Shown: in pieces, positions 51,103 through 60,408 of the stretch
How positions within the stretch are numbered: the stretch's first letter is position 1
Layout: each line of letters begins with the position of its first letter
Assembly: GCA_004138175.2 (NCBI GenBank)
Contig: RYFE02000011.1
Location: forward strand, 62,001 to 126,000
Length of the DNA: 64,000 nt
From: Chloroflexales bacterium ZM16-3
GTDB lineage: Bacteria > Chloroflexota > Chloroflexia > Chloroflexales > Chloroflexaceae
Reading direction: 5' to 3'
The notes under the pieces: model-generated
Told to the model about the DNA's origin: nothing
Databases searched by the model: none
What the model saw: only the letters and a program-made list of their open reading frames with translations
Position numbers and translations under genes: made by a program

Positions 51103-53592
51103 ATGCTCGCCCGCACGGCCCTGCGCGCCGCCCAGATTGGCCTCGCCATCCTAGTGGCGGCATACCTGCTCTCCTTCGCCGACCACGCCCGCCAGCTGCT
51201 CGGCTTCACCCACCCGCTCGACTACGGCGAGGGGCCGCTGCTGGCCCAGGTGGATCAGCTGCGGACGGGCACGCCGATCTGGCGTCTCTACGCCGACCCC
51301 TCGGCCCCGCCCTACCTGATCGTCAACTACCCGCCGCTCTACCTGCTGCTCTGCGCCGGGCTCGCCGCGCTCACCGGCTCGGCCCTGCTCGCCGGTCGGC
51401 TGATCTCGCTGCTCTCAGCCCTCGCCGCCACGGCGGCAATCGCCGCACTGGCAGGGAACCACAATCAATGTGGTAAAAAGATTTTCGGGGAGGGACAAGC
51501 CCTCCCCGAGCCCCTCCCATCGAACACTCGTGGCTATCGGCTATTCCCCCTGCTCTTCCTCACCATCCCGATCGTGCGCGAGTGGGCCGCCCTGATGCGC
51601 GTCGACATGCTCGGGGTGGCCCTCGGCCTGTGGGGGCTGGTGGCCCTGGGCAGGCCGGGCGGGCGGCGACGGCCGCTGCTCGCTGGGCTGCTCATGCTCG
51701 CCAGCCTCTTCACCAAGCCCTCGCTGCTCGCCGCCCCCGCCGCCGCCGGTCTCTGGCTGCTCTGGGATCTGCTGCGGGCGCAACGGGGCGAGCGTGGGCC
51801 ACATCTGCGCAACCTGATCGCCCTCGGCGGCACCCTGGCACTCGGCGGCGGGCTGCTCTTCGGCCTGCTCCAGTGGGCCAGCGGCGGATGGTTCGCCCTG
51901 CATGTGGTGGCAGCCAACGCCAACCGCTGGGACGCCGGGCTGGCCCAGGGGTTCTGGGAGGCCCAGATCCGCCTGCGCTGGCCCCTGGCCGCCGCCGCCC
52001 TGCTGGCCCTTGTCGCCGCGATCATACACCGGGGCGAACACCATGTCCCCCTCGCCCCCGCGCTGATCTACACCCTCGCCGGCGCCCTCACCGCCGCCGG
52101 GGTCGGCAAGGTGGGTGCCTACAGCAACTACTTCCTGGAACTGTACGCCGGCCTGGTCTGGATTGTGGGGGTTGGGGGTTGGGGGTTGGGGGTTGGGGGT
52201 GCGGCGGAGCGCCAACCCCCAACCCCCAACCCCCAACTCCCGATCACCCTGCTCCTCATCCTCTCCCTGATCTACTACCCGCCCCTGTGGGACACAACAT
52301 GGCCGAGGGTGGCCGGCCTGCTCACGCCCAGCCCGCCTCGGATGGCCATCGGGGGCTACGGGCTCTGGGCCGACGCCGCCCGCGAGCGCGACCTGCTGGC
52401 CGCATTCGGTCGGGTGGACACCGCCCTGGAGCGCGAGGCCCGCGCCGCTGGCCCGGTGATCTTCGCCGATATGCCCGGCGTCGCCGCCGCCGCCGGGGTC
52501 GTGTCGCGCGCCCAGGTCTTCGAGTACCGCCAGCTGCTCGACCAGGGGCTGGCCGACCAGTCGGCCATGCTGGCTGATCTGGCCGCCGGTGAGCCGCCCC
52601 TGGCGGTGATCGACTACCTGGGCAACTGGCTCACCCCCGAGATGATCGCGATCCTGCGCCACCGCTACGCCCAGGACGGATCGCTGGGCACCTTCGACCT
52701 CTATCGGCCGGTGGACGCCGGGCCACCGCAGGTGATCGCCCCCCCGACGGGGCTGGGCGGCGGTCTGGAGCTGAGCGCTTACGCTCTGGCCGCCCCCGTC
52801 AGCGCGAGCTACGAGCCGGGCGAACTGCTGACCCTGGCCCTTAGCTGGCGACACATCGGTGACGCGCCGGGCGACATAACCGTCACCGTGCGCCTCACGA
52901 CGCCGGACGGCGCACCGCTGCTAGAGAGCGAGCTGCCCCTGATCTACGGCGCGCTCCCGCCGGATCACTGGCCCGAGGGTGCCGCCGTCCAGCACCTCCA
53001 GACCCTGGCCCTGCCCGATGAGCTGCCGCCGGGGCGCTACGGGCTGGCCGTGGAGCTGCGCGCCGGGGGCGAGTCGCTCGGGCCGCGCTATCGGCTGGCC
53101 GAGATCGATGTGCGCGGCGCGGGCGGGCGCACCTTTGAGGAGACCGGCCGCTTCGTCCCGGCGCCGATCATGCGCGCCTGGGCCGAGATGGGCGCGCTGG
53201 AGCGCGTGGGGCTGCCGCTCACCCCGGCGGTGCCCTTCGCCTGGGGGCAGCTCCAGTGCTTCGAGATCGCCTGCCTGGAACTACGCGATGGCGCGGTGAC
53301 GCCCCGCCCGCTGGGCGCACAGCTCTACCTGATCGAGACAAACCGCAGCGAGAGCTGCCCCGATGGCGCGCTAGAGAGCGGGGTCTGCGCGGGGTTCGCC
53401 GATCTCGCCGGGCGCTACGGCGTGAGCCTGGGGCCGCCGGTGAGCGGCGAGCTGCTGCGCAACGGCTGGCTGGCCCAGTGGACAGAGGGCGCGCGCCTGG
53501 AGCGCTGGCCCGACACGGGCGAGCAAGGGCTAGGCCGCCTCGGCGAAGAGAGCCTGCGCCTGCCGCCGGGGGGCAGCTACCGCTGGCCGTAG
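51103..53592 (+). CDS. GT39-like membrane glycosyltransferase
   Basis: An 829-residue protein with about ten N-terminal membrane helices and a large C-terminal extracytoplasmic part. The first loop LDYGEGPLLAQVDQLRTGTP and VNYPPLYLLLCAGL fit polyprenyl-phosphate-sugar mannosyl/arabinosyl transferases (GT39/ArnT-like). Two repeat-derived inserts interrupt the helical part: HNQCGKKIFGEGQALPEPLP (from a GGGGAGGG hairpin) and [12 protein letters not shown]...PPTPNPQLP (from inverted GGGGGTT heptamers). The C-terminal ~350 residues are beta-rich with no motif I recognise. The upstream ORF extension is repeat sequence, so I take the ATG at 51103, which has only a weak ribosome site. The acceptor is unknown. 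Confidence 0.82.
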   Translation: MLARTALRAAQIGLAILVAAYLLSFADHARQLLGFTHPLDYGEGPLLAQVDQLRTGTPIWRLYADPSAPPYLIVNYPPLYLLLCAGLAALTGSALLAGRLISLLSALAATAAIAALAGNHNQCGKKIFGEGQALPEPLPSNTRGYRLFPLLFLTIPIVREWAALMRVDMLGVALGLWGLVALGRPGGRRRPLLAGLLMLASLFTKPSLLAAPAAAGLWLLWDLLRAQRGERGPHLRNLIALGGTLALGGGLLFGLLQWASGGWFALHVVAANANRWDAGLAQGFWEAQIRLRWPLAAAALLALVAAIIHRGEHHVPLAPALIYTLAGALTAAGVGKVGAYSNYFLELYAGLVWIVGVGGWGLGVGGAAERQPPTPNPQLPITLLLILSLIYYPPLWDTTWPRVAGLLTPSPPRMAIGGYGLWADAARERDLLAAFGRVDTALEREARAAGPVIFADMPGVAAAAGVVSRAQVFEYRQLLDQGLADQSAMLADLAAGEPPLAVIDYLGNWLTPEMIAILRHRYAQDGSLGTFDLYRPVDAGPPQVIAPPTGLGGGLELSAYALAAPVSASYEPGELLTLALSWRHIGDAPGDITVTVRLTTPDGAPLLESELPLIYGALPPDHWPEGAAVQHLQTLALPDELPPGRYGLAVELRAGGESLGPRYRLAEIDVRGAGGRTFEETGRFVPAPIMRAWAEMGALERVGLPLTPAVPFAWGQLQCFEIACLELRDGAVTPRPLGAQLYLIETNRSESCPDGALESGVCAGFADLAGRYGVSLGPPVSGELLRNGWLAQWTEGARLERWPDTGEQGLGRLGEESLRLPPGGSYRWP
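52166..52238. repeat. Paired GGGGGTT heptamer arrays inside the glycosyltransferase gene
   Basis: About five GGGGGTT units (52166-52200), a 12-base centre and nearly four inverted CCCCCAA units (52212-52238). Read in frame as a Gly-rich then Pro-rich loop between two membrane helices. Confidence 0.93.
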
Positions 53593-53594
53593 AA

Positions 53595-53637
53595 AGGAGG
53601 GTTTTAGGGAGGACGTTGTCCTCCCTAAAACCCTCCT
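53595..53637. terminator. Perfect 20-bp inverted repeat between convergent genes
   Basis: AGGAGGGTTTTAGGGAGGAC, loop GTT, exact complement. It begins just past the glycosyltransferase stop and overlaps the stop codon of the facing kinase gene, so it probably acts in both directions. Confidence 0.7.
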
Positions 53638-55657
53638 ACTCCGCCACGGGCAGCCGAATGCGGAACGTCGTCCCCTGGCCCAGCTCGGAGCGCACCGCCA
53701 TCTCGCCGTGGTGCTGCTCGACAATGCTGTGGCTCAGGGCCAGGCTTAATCCCGTGCCCTTGATCCGCGTCGTGTAGAAGGGCTCAAAGATCTTCGGCAG
53801 ATCCTGCGATGGAATGCCCGCCCCGGTGTCGCCGATCTCCACCACCACCGACGGGCCAGTCACCGGCTCGGACATACGCCCGCCCGCCACCACCGTGAAC
53901 GTCTCCCCGTCGGCCTCGCCCCCATCTGTGGCCATATACGCCCGCACCCGCAGGGTGCCGCCCTCGGGCATGGCCTCGATCGCGTTGAAGATCAAGCTCA
54001 GGCAGACCTGCTTGATATGGCCGCTCACCGCCAAAACTGGCGACAGAGCTGGCTCAACCTCGCGGATCAGCTCGACGCTGTGCTCATGGAGCTGGTTCGC
54101 CGTCAGCGTCAGCACCGCGTCGAGGATATCGCCCATATCGGCGGGCCGCATGCCCTCGCGGGTCGGGCGGTAGAAGTCGAGGATGCGCTGCACAATACTG
54201 ATCAGCCGATCCAGCTCCTCGCGGGTCATCTCCAGGTAGCGCTGGCGTTTCTCGTTGGGGAGATCCCGGCTGAGCAGCAGATGCACCGAGTTATGAATCG
54301 CCTGAAGCGGGTTGTTAATCTCATGGGCCATCGAGGCGGAGAGGCGGCCAAGCGCGGCCAGCTTCTCTGTCTGGAGCAGCTGACGGGTGATCCGCTGCCG
54401 CTCACTGATATCGCGAGCGATCACCAGCAGCAGGTGCTGGCCAGCGTAGGGCACCATGCTAACGCTCACCGCCACCTGGGTCGGCTGGGCGTCGCGCGTC
54501 TGAAGCACCGTCTCAATCTCCTGAGAATCGCCGGGGCCGTGGCCGTTCGAGGCACCGCTATGCGCAGACTGAGCGAGGCTGCCGACATCGGGCAGCAGGT
54601 CGACCGGGCGCAGCGCCAGGATCTCGTCCCGGCGGTAGCCGCTGAGCTGCTCAAGAGCCAGGTTCGCCTCCAGGATGGTGCGCCCGCTCGCATCAAGCAG
54701 CAGCACCGAGTCATTCGCGTGCTGGAGCAGGGCGCGGTAGCGCTCCTCCGAGTGGGCCACCTCGCTATAGAGCCGGGCGTTAGTGATCGCCGTGGCCGCC
54801 TGACCGGCGAGCAACAGCAGCATATCCTGGTCGGCCGCGCTGAAGGACGCCTTTGAGCGCACCTTGGCCGCGTTCAGCACCCCAAGCACCTGGTCGCCGG
54901 CCATCACTGGCACCGCCAGCGACGATGTCATTTGATCTTCAAAGAACACCCCGCGGATATCCGCGTTGGGCGGGGTGACCTCGCCGCCGGCATCGATGCT
55001 GAGCGGGGTGCGGTTCGAGGCGACCCACCAGGCCAGGCCGTGCGACGCCTGCACCCGGTGGCCGACCGTCACGCCAGAGGGCAGCCCGGAGCAGGCGACG
55101 ATCCGCAGGCTCTCGGCATTGTCCTCTAGGAGCATCAGCGAGGCCCGGTCGGCCGCCAGCTCGCTGCGCACCGTCTCGATAATCAGATCCTGGAGCCGAG
55201 GCAGGTCGAGCTCGGCGTAGAGGCGCTGGCTCACCTGGAGCAGCGGGCGCAGGGCGGCGACACGATCACGAGCGCGCGTATCGCGGCGCTTCGCCACAAC
55301 CTCGCGGGCCACATCACGCAGCTCGCCAGGGGAGAAGGGCTTCAAGAGCAGCCCCTCGACGCCAAAGCGAATCACCCGCGCAAGCTGCGCAGCCGTTACG
55401 GCATCGCTCAGCAGCAGCACCGGCAGACTCGCATCCTCGGCGCGGATCTGCGCGAGCAACGGCGGATCGCCACTCTCAGGCACAACGACATCCAGCAGCA
55501 CAAGGTCAAACGATGTCTCGCGGAGGAGATCCAGGGCAGATTGATCGGCCATCGTCGGCACAACATCAAAGCCGACGCTGCGCAGCGTCTGAGCGCAAAT
55601 GTCGCGCGTGCCCTGATCGTCATTGATTACCAGGACTCGGCCAGCTTGCTCTGTCAT
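53636..55657 (-). CDS. Receiver-GAF-PAS histidine kinase
   Basis: A 673-residue cytosolic signalling protein. Domains in order: receiver (1-125; LVINDDQG, phospho-Asp in DLVLLDVVVPESGD, Lys in LLLKPFSPGEL), GAF (~150-310; TVRSELAADRASLMLLEDNA), PAS (~315-430; YRALLQHANDSVLLLDASGR), HisKA (SMAHEINNPLQAIHNSVHLL with the acceptor His) and HATPase (LIFNAIEAMPEGG, IGDTGAGIPSQ, FYTTRIKGTGLSLALS). No membrane helices. Having the receiver at the N-terminus suggests it is itself a target of another kinase. Its stop codon is inside the inverted repeat at 53595-53637. Confidence 0.92.
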   Translation of the reverse strand: MTEQAGRVLVINDDQGTRDICAQTLRSVGFDVVPTMADQSALDLLRETSFDLVLLDVVVPESGDPPLLAQIRAEDASLPVLLLSDAVTAAQLARVIRFGVEGLLLKPFSPGELRDVAREVVAKRRDTRARDRVAALRPLLQVSQRLYAELDLPRLQDLIIETVRSELAADRASLMLLEDNAESLRIVACSGLPSGVTVGHRVQASHGLAWWVASNRTPLSIDAGGEVTPPNADIRGVFFEDQMTSSLAVPVMAGDQVLGVLNAAKVRSKASFSAADQDMLLLLAGQAATAITNARLYSEVAHSEERYRALLQHANDSVLLLDASGRTILEANLALEQLSGYRRDEILALRPVDLLPDVGSLAQSAHSGASNGHGPGDSQEIETVLQTRDAQPTQVAVSVSMVPYAGQHLLLVIARDISERQRITRQLLQTEKLAALGRLSASMAHEINNPLQAIHNSVHLLLSRDLPNEKRQRYLEMTREELDRLISIVQRILDFYRPTREGMRPADMGDILDAVLTLTANQLHEHSVELIREVEPALSPVLAVSGHIKQVCLSLIFNAIEAMPEGGTLRVRAYMATDGGEADGETFTVVAGGRMSEPVTGPSVVVEIGDTGAGIPSQDLPKIFEPFYTTRIKGTGLSLALSHSIVEQHHGEMAVRSELGQGTTFRIRLPVAE

Positions 55658-55728
55658 AGGCTATAGATCGTGTGGGCGTGCGGCGGCCCGACCGGCATGA
55701 GGCGACATCGCCTCAGTCTAGGCATCGC

Positions 55729-56340
55729 TCACAGATGAAATCGACGCTCCAACTCCACCCAGACATCCTCAGGAGTCACGCCCTGGTTTTCCAGCAGCAC
55801 CAAGCTGTGGTAGATCAGGTCGGCCATCTCGTAGGTCAGCTCCGCAGGCGAGCCGTTCTTGGCCCCAATGATCACCTCGGCGGCCTCCTCGCCGATCTTC
55901 TTGCCGATCCGGTCAACCCCGCCACGGAGCAGCTTCGCCGTGTACGAGCTCTCGTCCTGCTGCGCGCCGCGCTGGTGGATGAGGTCGGCCAGGCGAGCGA
56001 CGATGCTGCCGGGGACGGCGGGCGCGGCCAGCGGTGTGTCGGACAGATCGCGGAAGAAGCAGCTGCGCTCGCCGGTGTGGCAGGTCGGCCCGGCCGGCTC
56101 CGCCAGCACCAGCAGCGCATCGCCATCACAATCCTCGCGGATGGCGACCAGGCTCAGCGTATTCCCGCTGGTAGCACCCTTCTGCCAGATCTCGCTGCGC
56201 GAGCGGCTCCAGAACGTCACCAGCCCGCTCTCGTGGGTGAGGCGCAGGGCCTCCTCGTTCATATACCCGAGCATCAGCACCTCGCCGCTGCGGGCGTGCT
56301 GCACAATCGCCGGGATCAGGCCGTTGTCATCGTATTTCAT
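55729..56340 (-). CDS. hisIE: Bifunctional histidine biosynthesis protein HisIE
   Basis: A 203-residue fusion catalysing steps 2 and 3 of histidine synthesis. The N-terminal HisI (phosphoribosyl-AMP cyclohydrolase) has [16 protein letters not shown], the metal-binding [11 protein letters not shown] and [13 protein letters not shown]. The C-terminal HisE (phosphoribosyl-ATP pyrophosphatase) has [20 protein letters not shown] and [13 protein letters not shown]. The start is the ATG at 56340 ([12 protein letters not shown]); upstream in-frame sequence is palindrome-derived. No other his gene is nearby. Confidence 0.94.
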   Translation of the reverse strand: MKYDDNGLIPAIVQHARSGEVLMLGYMNEEALRLTHESGLVTFWSRSRSEIWQKGATSGNTLSLVAIREDCDGDALLVLAEPAGPTCHTGERSCFFRDLSDTPLAAPAVPGSIVARLADLIHQRGAQQDESSYTAKLLRGGVDRIGKKIGEEAAEVIIGAKNGSPAELTYEMADLIYHSLVLLENQGVTPEDVWVELERRFHL

Positions 56341-56350
56341 CGGTGGGGGT

Positions 56351-56448
56351 GTGGGGGCGGCTTCGCCGCCCCCACGATATCTGTGTTGTTGGGTTTGGCC
56401 AGCGAAGCTGGCCAAACCCAACAACACGCTGGTCTGGGGCTCCGCCCC
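56351..56448. repeat. Three palindromes between purH and hisIE
   Basis: GTGGGGGCGGC with loop TTC (56351-56375), a perfect 21-bp stem GTGTTGTTGGGTTTGGCCAG plus C with loop GAA (56383-56427), and CTGGGGC with loop TCC (56432-56448). They fill the gap between purH and hisIE, which are on the same strand. Confidence 0.8.
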
Positions 56449-56455
56449 AGCCTAT

Positions 56456-57973
56456 TTAATGTCGGAAGTGCCGCCGCCCAGTGAAGACCATCGCCGCGCC
56501 AGCCGCGTCGGCCGCAGCGATCACATCAGCGTCGCGCACCGAGCCGCCGGGCTGGATGATCGCCGTCGCCCCCACGGCGAATGCCGCCTCAACCCCGTCG
56601 GCGAAGGGGAAGAGCGCGTCGGAGGCAACCACCGAGCCAGCCAGCGAGAGGCCGGCATTCTGCGCCTTCCAGACAGCCAGGCGCGAGCTATCGACCCGGC
56701 TCATCTGGCCAGCGCCGACGCCCAAGGTGCGGTCGGCACCAGCGTAGACGATGGCGTTCGACTTGACGTGCTTCACCACGCGCCAGGCGAAGCGCAGAGC
56801 CTGCCACTCCTCCTCGCTGGGGGTGCGCTTCGTCACCACGCGGGCCTCCTCATCGGACAGAGACGCGCGGTCGGCGATCTGGGCCAGGATACCGCCAGGG
56901 ACGCTGCGCAGGGTCAGCTCACCAGCCCGCGTGACCGGGCGCAGCGACTTGAGCAAGCGGCGGTTCTTCTTCTTACGCAGCAACTCCAGGGCTTCGGGGG
57001 CGAAGTCGGGGGCGATCACAATCTCAGAGAATATCTCGTCGATGGCGCGGGCCAGATCCAGATCGATGACCCTGTTGGCGGCGATGATCCCGCCGAATGG
57101 TGCCTCGCGGTCGGTGGCGAAGGCCCGCTCCCAGGCATCGAGCAGGCTAGCCCCGGTGCCAACGCCGCAGGGATTGGTGTGCTTGATGATCGCCACAGTG
57201 GCCGGACCATCGGACGGGAACTCTTCGATCAGCTCCTGTGCCGCCCCGGTGTCGAGGATGTTGTTGTAAGAAAGCTCCTTGCCGTGGAGCTGCTCAAACA
57301 GGCTGTGGAAGTCGCCATAGAGCGCGGCGGGCTGGTGCGGGTTCTCGCCGTAGCGCAGGGGCTGGGCCTGCGGCCAGCCCAGCGGCAGCGTCTGCGGCAG
57401 CGGCTCCTCGCTCAGGTAGCCAGCGATCGCCGCATCGTAGGCCGCAGTGTGGGCGAAGGTCTTGGCAGCCAGACGGCGGCGCAGCGTGACAGGGAGATCA
57501 CCAGAGCGCAGGCCATCCAGCACCTCGGCGTAGTCGGCCGGGTCGACCAGCGGCACAACATGGTGATAGTTCTTACCAGCGGCGCGCAGCAGCGCCACCC
57601 CGCCGATATCGATCTGCTCGATCGCCTGCTCCAGAGTTGTCTCGGGACGAGCGACCGTCTCCTGGAAGGGGTAGAGGTTCACCACCAAGATATCGATCGG
57701 CGACAGGCCGTGCTCAGCGAGCTGGGCCATATGGGCCGACAGGTCGCGGCGGGCCAGCAGGCCAGCGTGGATGGCAGGGTGAAGCGTCTTCACCCGACCG
57801 TCGAGGATCTCGGGGAATCCGGTGACATCGCTGACGGCGAGGGAATCGATCCCGGCCTCGGACAGGATGCGCTTCGTATTGCCAGTCGAGACGATCTCGA
57901 CGCCGAGGGCGGCCAGATCGCGGGCCAGATCGACGACGCCGGCCTTATTGTAGACACTAATCAGTGCGCGCAC
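56456..57973 (-). CDS. purH: Bifunctional AICAR transformylase/IMP cyclohydrolase
   Basis: Catalyses the last two steps of IMP synthesis. Normal length of 505 residues. N-terminal IMP cyclohydrolase: [54 protein letters not shown]-terminal transformylase: [27 protein letters not shown] (catalytic Lys-His) and [32 protein letters not shown]. The start is a GTG at 57973 with a GGGGGG ribosome site; the longer ORF to 58216 is palindrome sequence and not protein-like. Confidence 0.95.
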   Translation of the reverse strand: MRALISVYNKAGVVDLARDLAALGVEIVSTGNTKRILSEAGIDSLAVSDVTGFPEILDGRVKTLHPAIHAGLLARRDLSAHMAQLAEHGLSPIDILVVNLYPFQETVARPETTLEQAIEQIDIGGVALLRAAGKNYHHVVPLVDPADYAEVLDGLRSGDLPVTLRRRLAAKTFAHTAAYDAAIAGYLSEEPLPQTLPLGWPQAQPLRYGENPHQPAALYGDFHSLFEQLHGKELSYNNILDTGAAQELIEEFPSDGPATVAIIKHTNPCGVGTGASLLDAWERAFATDREAPFGGIIAANRVIDLDLARAIDEIFSEIVIAPDFAPEALELLRKKKNRRLLKSLRPVTRAGELTLRSVPGGILAQIADRASLSDEEARVVTKRTPSEEEWQALRFAWRVVKHVKSNAIVYAGADRTLGVGAGQMSRVDSSRLAVWKAQNAGLSLAGSVVASDALFPFADGVEAAFAVGATAIIQPGGSVRDADVIAAADAAGAAMVFTGRRHFRH

Positions 57974-58041
57974 GAGAGCCCCCCTACGCAGAACAGCAGA
58001 AGACCCCACCCCATGGCGACGGGCAGGGTCGCAGCGGGCGT

Positions 58042-58050
58042 ATTGTACCA
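58042..58050 (-). promoter_or_regulatory. Extended -10 promoter of purH
   Basis: Minus strand TGGTACAAT (TGn plus TACAAT), 69 bases before the purH GTG. The -35 region is weak, as is common for extended -10 promoters. Confidence 0.45.
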
Positions 58051-58130
58051 CACCTCGCAGGAATGGTTGTGTCGCTGGCGACTGAGCGCAGGGCTGTTGC
58101 AACGTCCTGGGGCGAAGCCTCAAACCCTGC

Positions 58131-58206
58131 TTTTGTTGGGATTTTGGCGGCTTCGCCGCCAAAATCCCAACAAAAAATCTTTGGAGGTGGCTTCGCCACC
58201 TCCAAA
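58131..58206. repeat. Two perfect inverted repeats upstream of purH
   Basis: A 21-bp stem TTTTGTTGGGATTTTGGCGG plus C, loop TTC (58131-58175), and a 12-bp stem TTTGGAGGTGGC, loop TTC (58180-58206). They lie between the DUF4388 gene and purH, both on the minus strand, and probably separate their transcripts. Confidence 0.85.
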
Positions 58207-58245
58207 CCCCCGCCAAGCGGCGACCCGCCCCCGGAGGGCAGCATG

Positions 58246-59046
58246 CTAGCCAAGCACCTCGTGCATACGGGCGCGCAGCTCATCGGCGGCGTGGCTGGCC
58301 CGGTCAGCGCCCACGAGGCGCGTAGCGCCCACCTGGAAGTACTCGACTACCGCGAGCATCTGGTCGCTGGTGGCATTGCTCGTATCAAAGACACCCGCCC
58401 GCTTATATGCCTCATGGAGAGCAGCTGCCGCGTTCGTGCCAAGCAGGCCCGAGGCGATACGCTCAAACTCAGGGGCGAGCGCCTCGCCGGGGGCCATCTC
58501 GCGGTTCTCGATCAGGCCGCTCTGGAGCAGCTGGGCGATAATCTCGCAGGTACGAAGCTCGCCAAGGCCACTGCGCTGGGCGATCTGGCCGATCGTATTC
58601 TTCCCATTGACCATAGTGAGGATGCGCCACTCCTCAGCCTCAAGGTTGATCTCGCTATTGCCAGTGGCCGGGTTCGGCACCAGGCGCGGCACCAGGGTGA
58701 GCGAGGGGACGTTCTCGTGGATCTGCGCCCACTCGTCCTGGCGCATGATCCCCTCCATGATGATCACCTCATTGCTGACCGTGATCGTGGGCTGGGAGAG
58801 GGTGCGGTCATCGTGGAACTGGAAGGGGCCGGAGGAGAGGGTGAAGAAGGTGTAGACTGCGTCGAGGGGCGCGTGGCCGGCCATCTCGGCACCGACGATC
58901 TTACCGTCGCGGAAGTAGAGCCAGCCATCAAAGTGCTGGCCGCCACGCAGACCCTGGATAGACACCCCGCCCGTCTTCTTGCTCAGGTCGACGAGCTGGA
59001 TGATATCCGTCAGCGGAAACTCGCTCAGATCACCTTCAAGGGCCAT
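58246..59046 (-). CDS. DUF4388-domain protein of the MglA operon
   Basis: A 266-residue protein with an N-terminal DUF4388 domain (MALEGDLSEFPLTDIIQLVD, TGGVSIQGLRGGQHFDGWLY, FRDGKIVGAEMAGHAPLDAV). A middle winged-helix-like segment reads EEWRILTMVNGKNTIGQIAQ, RSGLGELRTCEIIAQLLQSG. A C-terminal helical part follows, ending ADELRARMHEVLG. It probably interacts with the MglA-like GTPase encoded 86 bp upstream on the same strand. GGTGAG precedes the ATG at 59046; the longer ORF adds repeat-derived residues. Confidence 0.82.
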   Translation of the reverse strand: MALEGDLSEFPLTDIIQLVDLSKKTGGVSIQGLRGGQHFDGWLYFRDGKIVGAEMAGHAPLDAVYTFFTLSSGPFQFHDDRTLSQPTITVSNEVIIMEGIMRQDEWAQIHENVPSLTLVPRLVPNPATGNSEINLEAEEWRILTMVNGKNTIGQIAQRSGLGELRTCEIIAQLLQSGLIENREMAPGEALAPEFERIASGLLGTNAAAALHEAYKRAGVFDTSNATSDQMLAVVEYFQVGATRLVGADRASHAADELRARMHEVLG

Positions 59047-59132
59047 AGTCTCACCGTAGGCAACAGGGAGATGACAACAGGCAACGGCCCGCAACAGGGA
59101 CATCGAACCGGTTGCCCGTTGCCTGCTACCTC
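59047..59132. repeat. Degenerate GGCAACA/GGCAACG heptamer pair
   Basis: Units such as AACAGGC and AACGGCC, then inverted GTTGCCC and GTTGCCT copies around a short centre. A decayed member of the paired-array class, lying between the MglA-like and DUF4388 genes. Confidence 0.5.
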
Positions 59133-59720
59133 CTAAAGCTTGCTAATCACCACACGGCTGATGGCGCGCAGCGTCTCGAAGACGCCAGGCCCCTTTGTGG
59201 CCACCGCCTCGATCCGCGGCCAGTTCATCTTCGTGACCCCGAGGAAGTGATCCATCGTCTGCACCGAGGCGACCACATCCTTCGGCAGGTCGCGCTTATT
59301 ATACTGGAGCACAATCGGGAACTCGGCGAACTTCTTATTTTGCCGGGTGATATTCTGCGCCAGCTCACGCAGGCTGTTCACATTCTCCTGCATCTTGTTC
59401 TTGTTCGAGTCTGCGACAAAGACGACCCCATCGGCACCGTTCAGCACCGCCACACGGGTGCGCTCATAGAGCACCTGGCCGGGCACCGTATAGAGATGGA
59501 ATCGGGTCTGGAAGCCCCGAACCTTGCCGAGATCAAGGGGGAGAAAGTCGAAGAACAGCGTGCGTTCCGTCTCCGTCGCGATCGAGAGCAGATCACCTTT
59601 TACGTCTTTGGGCACCTGGCTATGGATGTACTGCAGGTTCGTCGTCTTGCCACACATGCCGGGGCCATAGTAGACGATCTTGCAGTGGATCTCACGCGCC
59701 GCAACATTGATCAGAGCCAT
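59133..59720 (-). CDS. MglA-like small GTPase
   Basis: A 195-residue Ras/Arf-like GTPase of the MglA type, which sets cell polarity and motility in myxobacteria. P-loop GPGMCGKTTNLQYI (~19-28), effector region GDLLSIATETERTLFFDFLP, switch II LYTVPGQVLYERTR (MglA-typical TVPGQ in place of DTAGQ), and specificity loop LQYNKRDLP near 140. GAGG lies just before the ATG. It is preceded by two roadblock-domain genes, which fit the GAP role of MglB, and followed by a DUF4388 gene. Confidence 0.93.
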   Translation of the reverse strand: MALINVAAREIHCKIVYYGPGMCGKTTNLQYIHSQVPKDVKGDLLSIATETERTLFFDFLPLDLGKVRGFQTRFHLYTVPGQVLYERTRVAVLNGADGVVFVADSNKNKMQENVNSLRELAQNITRQNKKFAEFPIVLQYNKRDLPKDVVASVQTMDHFLGVTKMNWPRIEAVATKGPGVFETLRAISRVVISKL

Positions 59721-59838
59721 AGGTCCTCTCGCATGCCTGCCTATACGAAAGCGTTCAGTGGCCAGCGCTCAACACGCTAGGTCCCTGAGTGTCCGGATGC
59801 GCCACTGGCGCACGGCGAGACGGCTGACGCCTGACATC

Positions 59839-60333
59839 TTAGTCGCGGAAAAGCAGATCGATCGTATCTTCCATCGAGGTGCGGAACGACGAGCCAAGAA
59901 CCTCATCGCGAGCCTTGTGCTGCTGGCGCACCCGGTCGAGCACAGAGGCCAGTTCATCGGTAGCCTTCTTCGTCAGCACCTTGACGAGGCCGATATGTGT
60001 GCCCTTGTTGAAGATAATGCACAGGATCCACTGCTCTTCGATCATCGCGATGAAGATATTTTCGCGGACGCCCTGCTGAAACGAGGCGCGGAAGTCGCGC
60101 TCACGCAGGAGCTTTGCGACCTCTCGCGAGGACGCGAAGACACCGGCGATCAGCGCGCCGAGGGCGGTAATATCCTGACGATCGCCATCACCCTTCGAGG
60201 AGATAACCTGGCCGCTTTTATCGAGCAGAAGGGCGTAGTCGCTCCCCGTATCTTCTACGAGTCGACCGAGGCACTCCTCAATCTGGTTAATCTCTTCGGT
60301 GGGAACAATGATGCTTGTCAGCTGTGGATCCAT
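59839..60333 (-). CDS. Roadblock/LC7-domain protein
   Basis: A 164-residue protein with a roadblock/LC7 fold: NQIEECLGRLVEDTGSDYAL, LLLDKSGQVISSKGDG, DITALGALIAGVFASSREVA and ENIFIAMIEEQWILCIIFNK. MglB, the GTPase-activating partner of MglA, has this fold. A C-terminal helical extension follows. The start is the ATG at 60333 with AGGT upstream; the codon before it is a TTG. It lies between another roadblock gene and the MglA-like gene. Confidence 0.88.
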   Translation of the reverse strand: MDPQLTSIIVPTEEINQIEECLGRLVEDTGSDYALLLDKSGQVISSKGDGDRQDITALGALIAGVFASSREVAKLLRERDFRASFQQGVRENIFIAMIEEQWILCIIFNKGTHIGLVKVLTKKATDELASVLDRVRQQHKARDEVLGSSFRTSMEDTIDLLFRD

Positions 60334-60408
60334 CAATACCTACCTTACACGTGATCAGCTCGGGGAGCCTGCGGCCGCACGCTGTGTGGATTATAGCATA
60401 TAGAAGGA

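Noticed and set aside
56456-58216. PurH with an 81-residue N-terminal extension
   Set aside because: The extension is encoded by palindromes at 58131-58206 and intergenic sequence; the GTG at 57973 has a ribosome site and gives normal PurH length.
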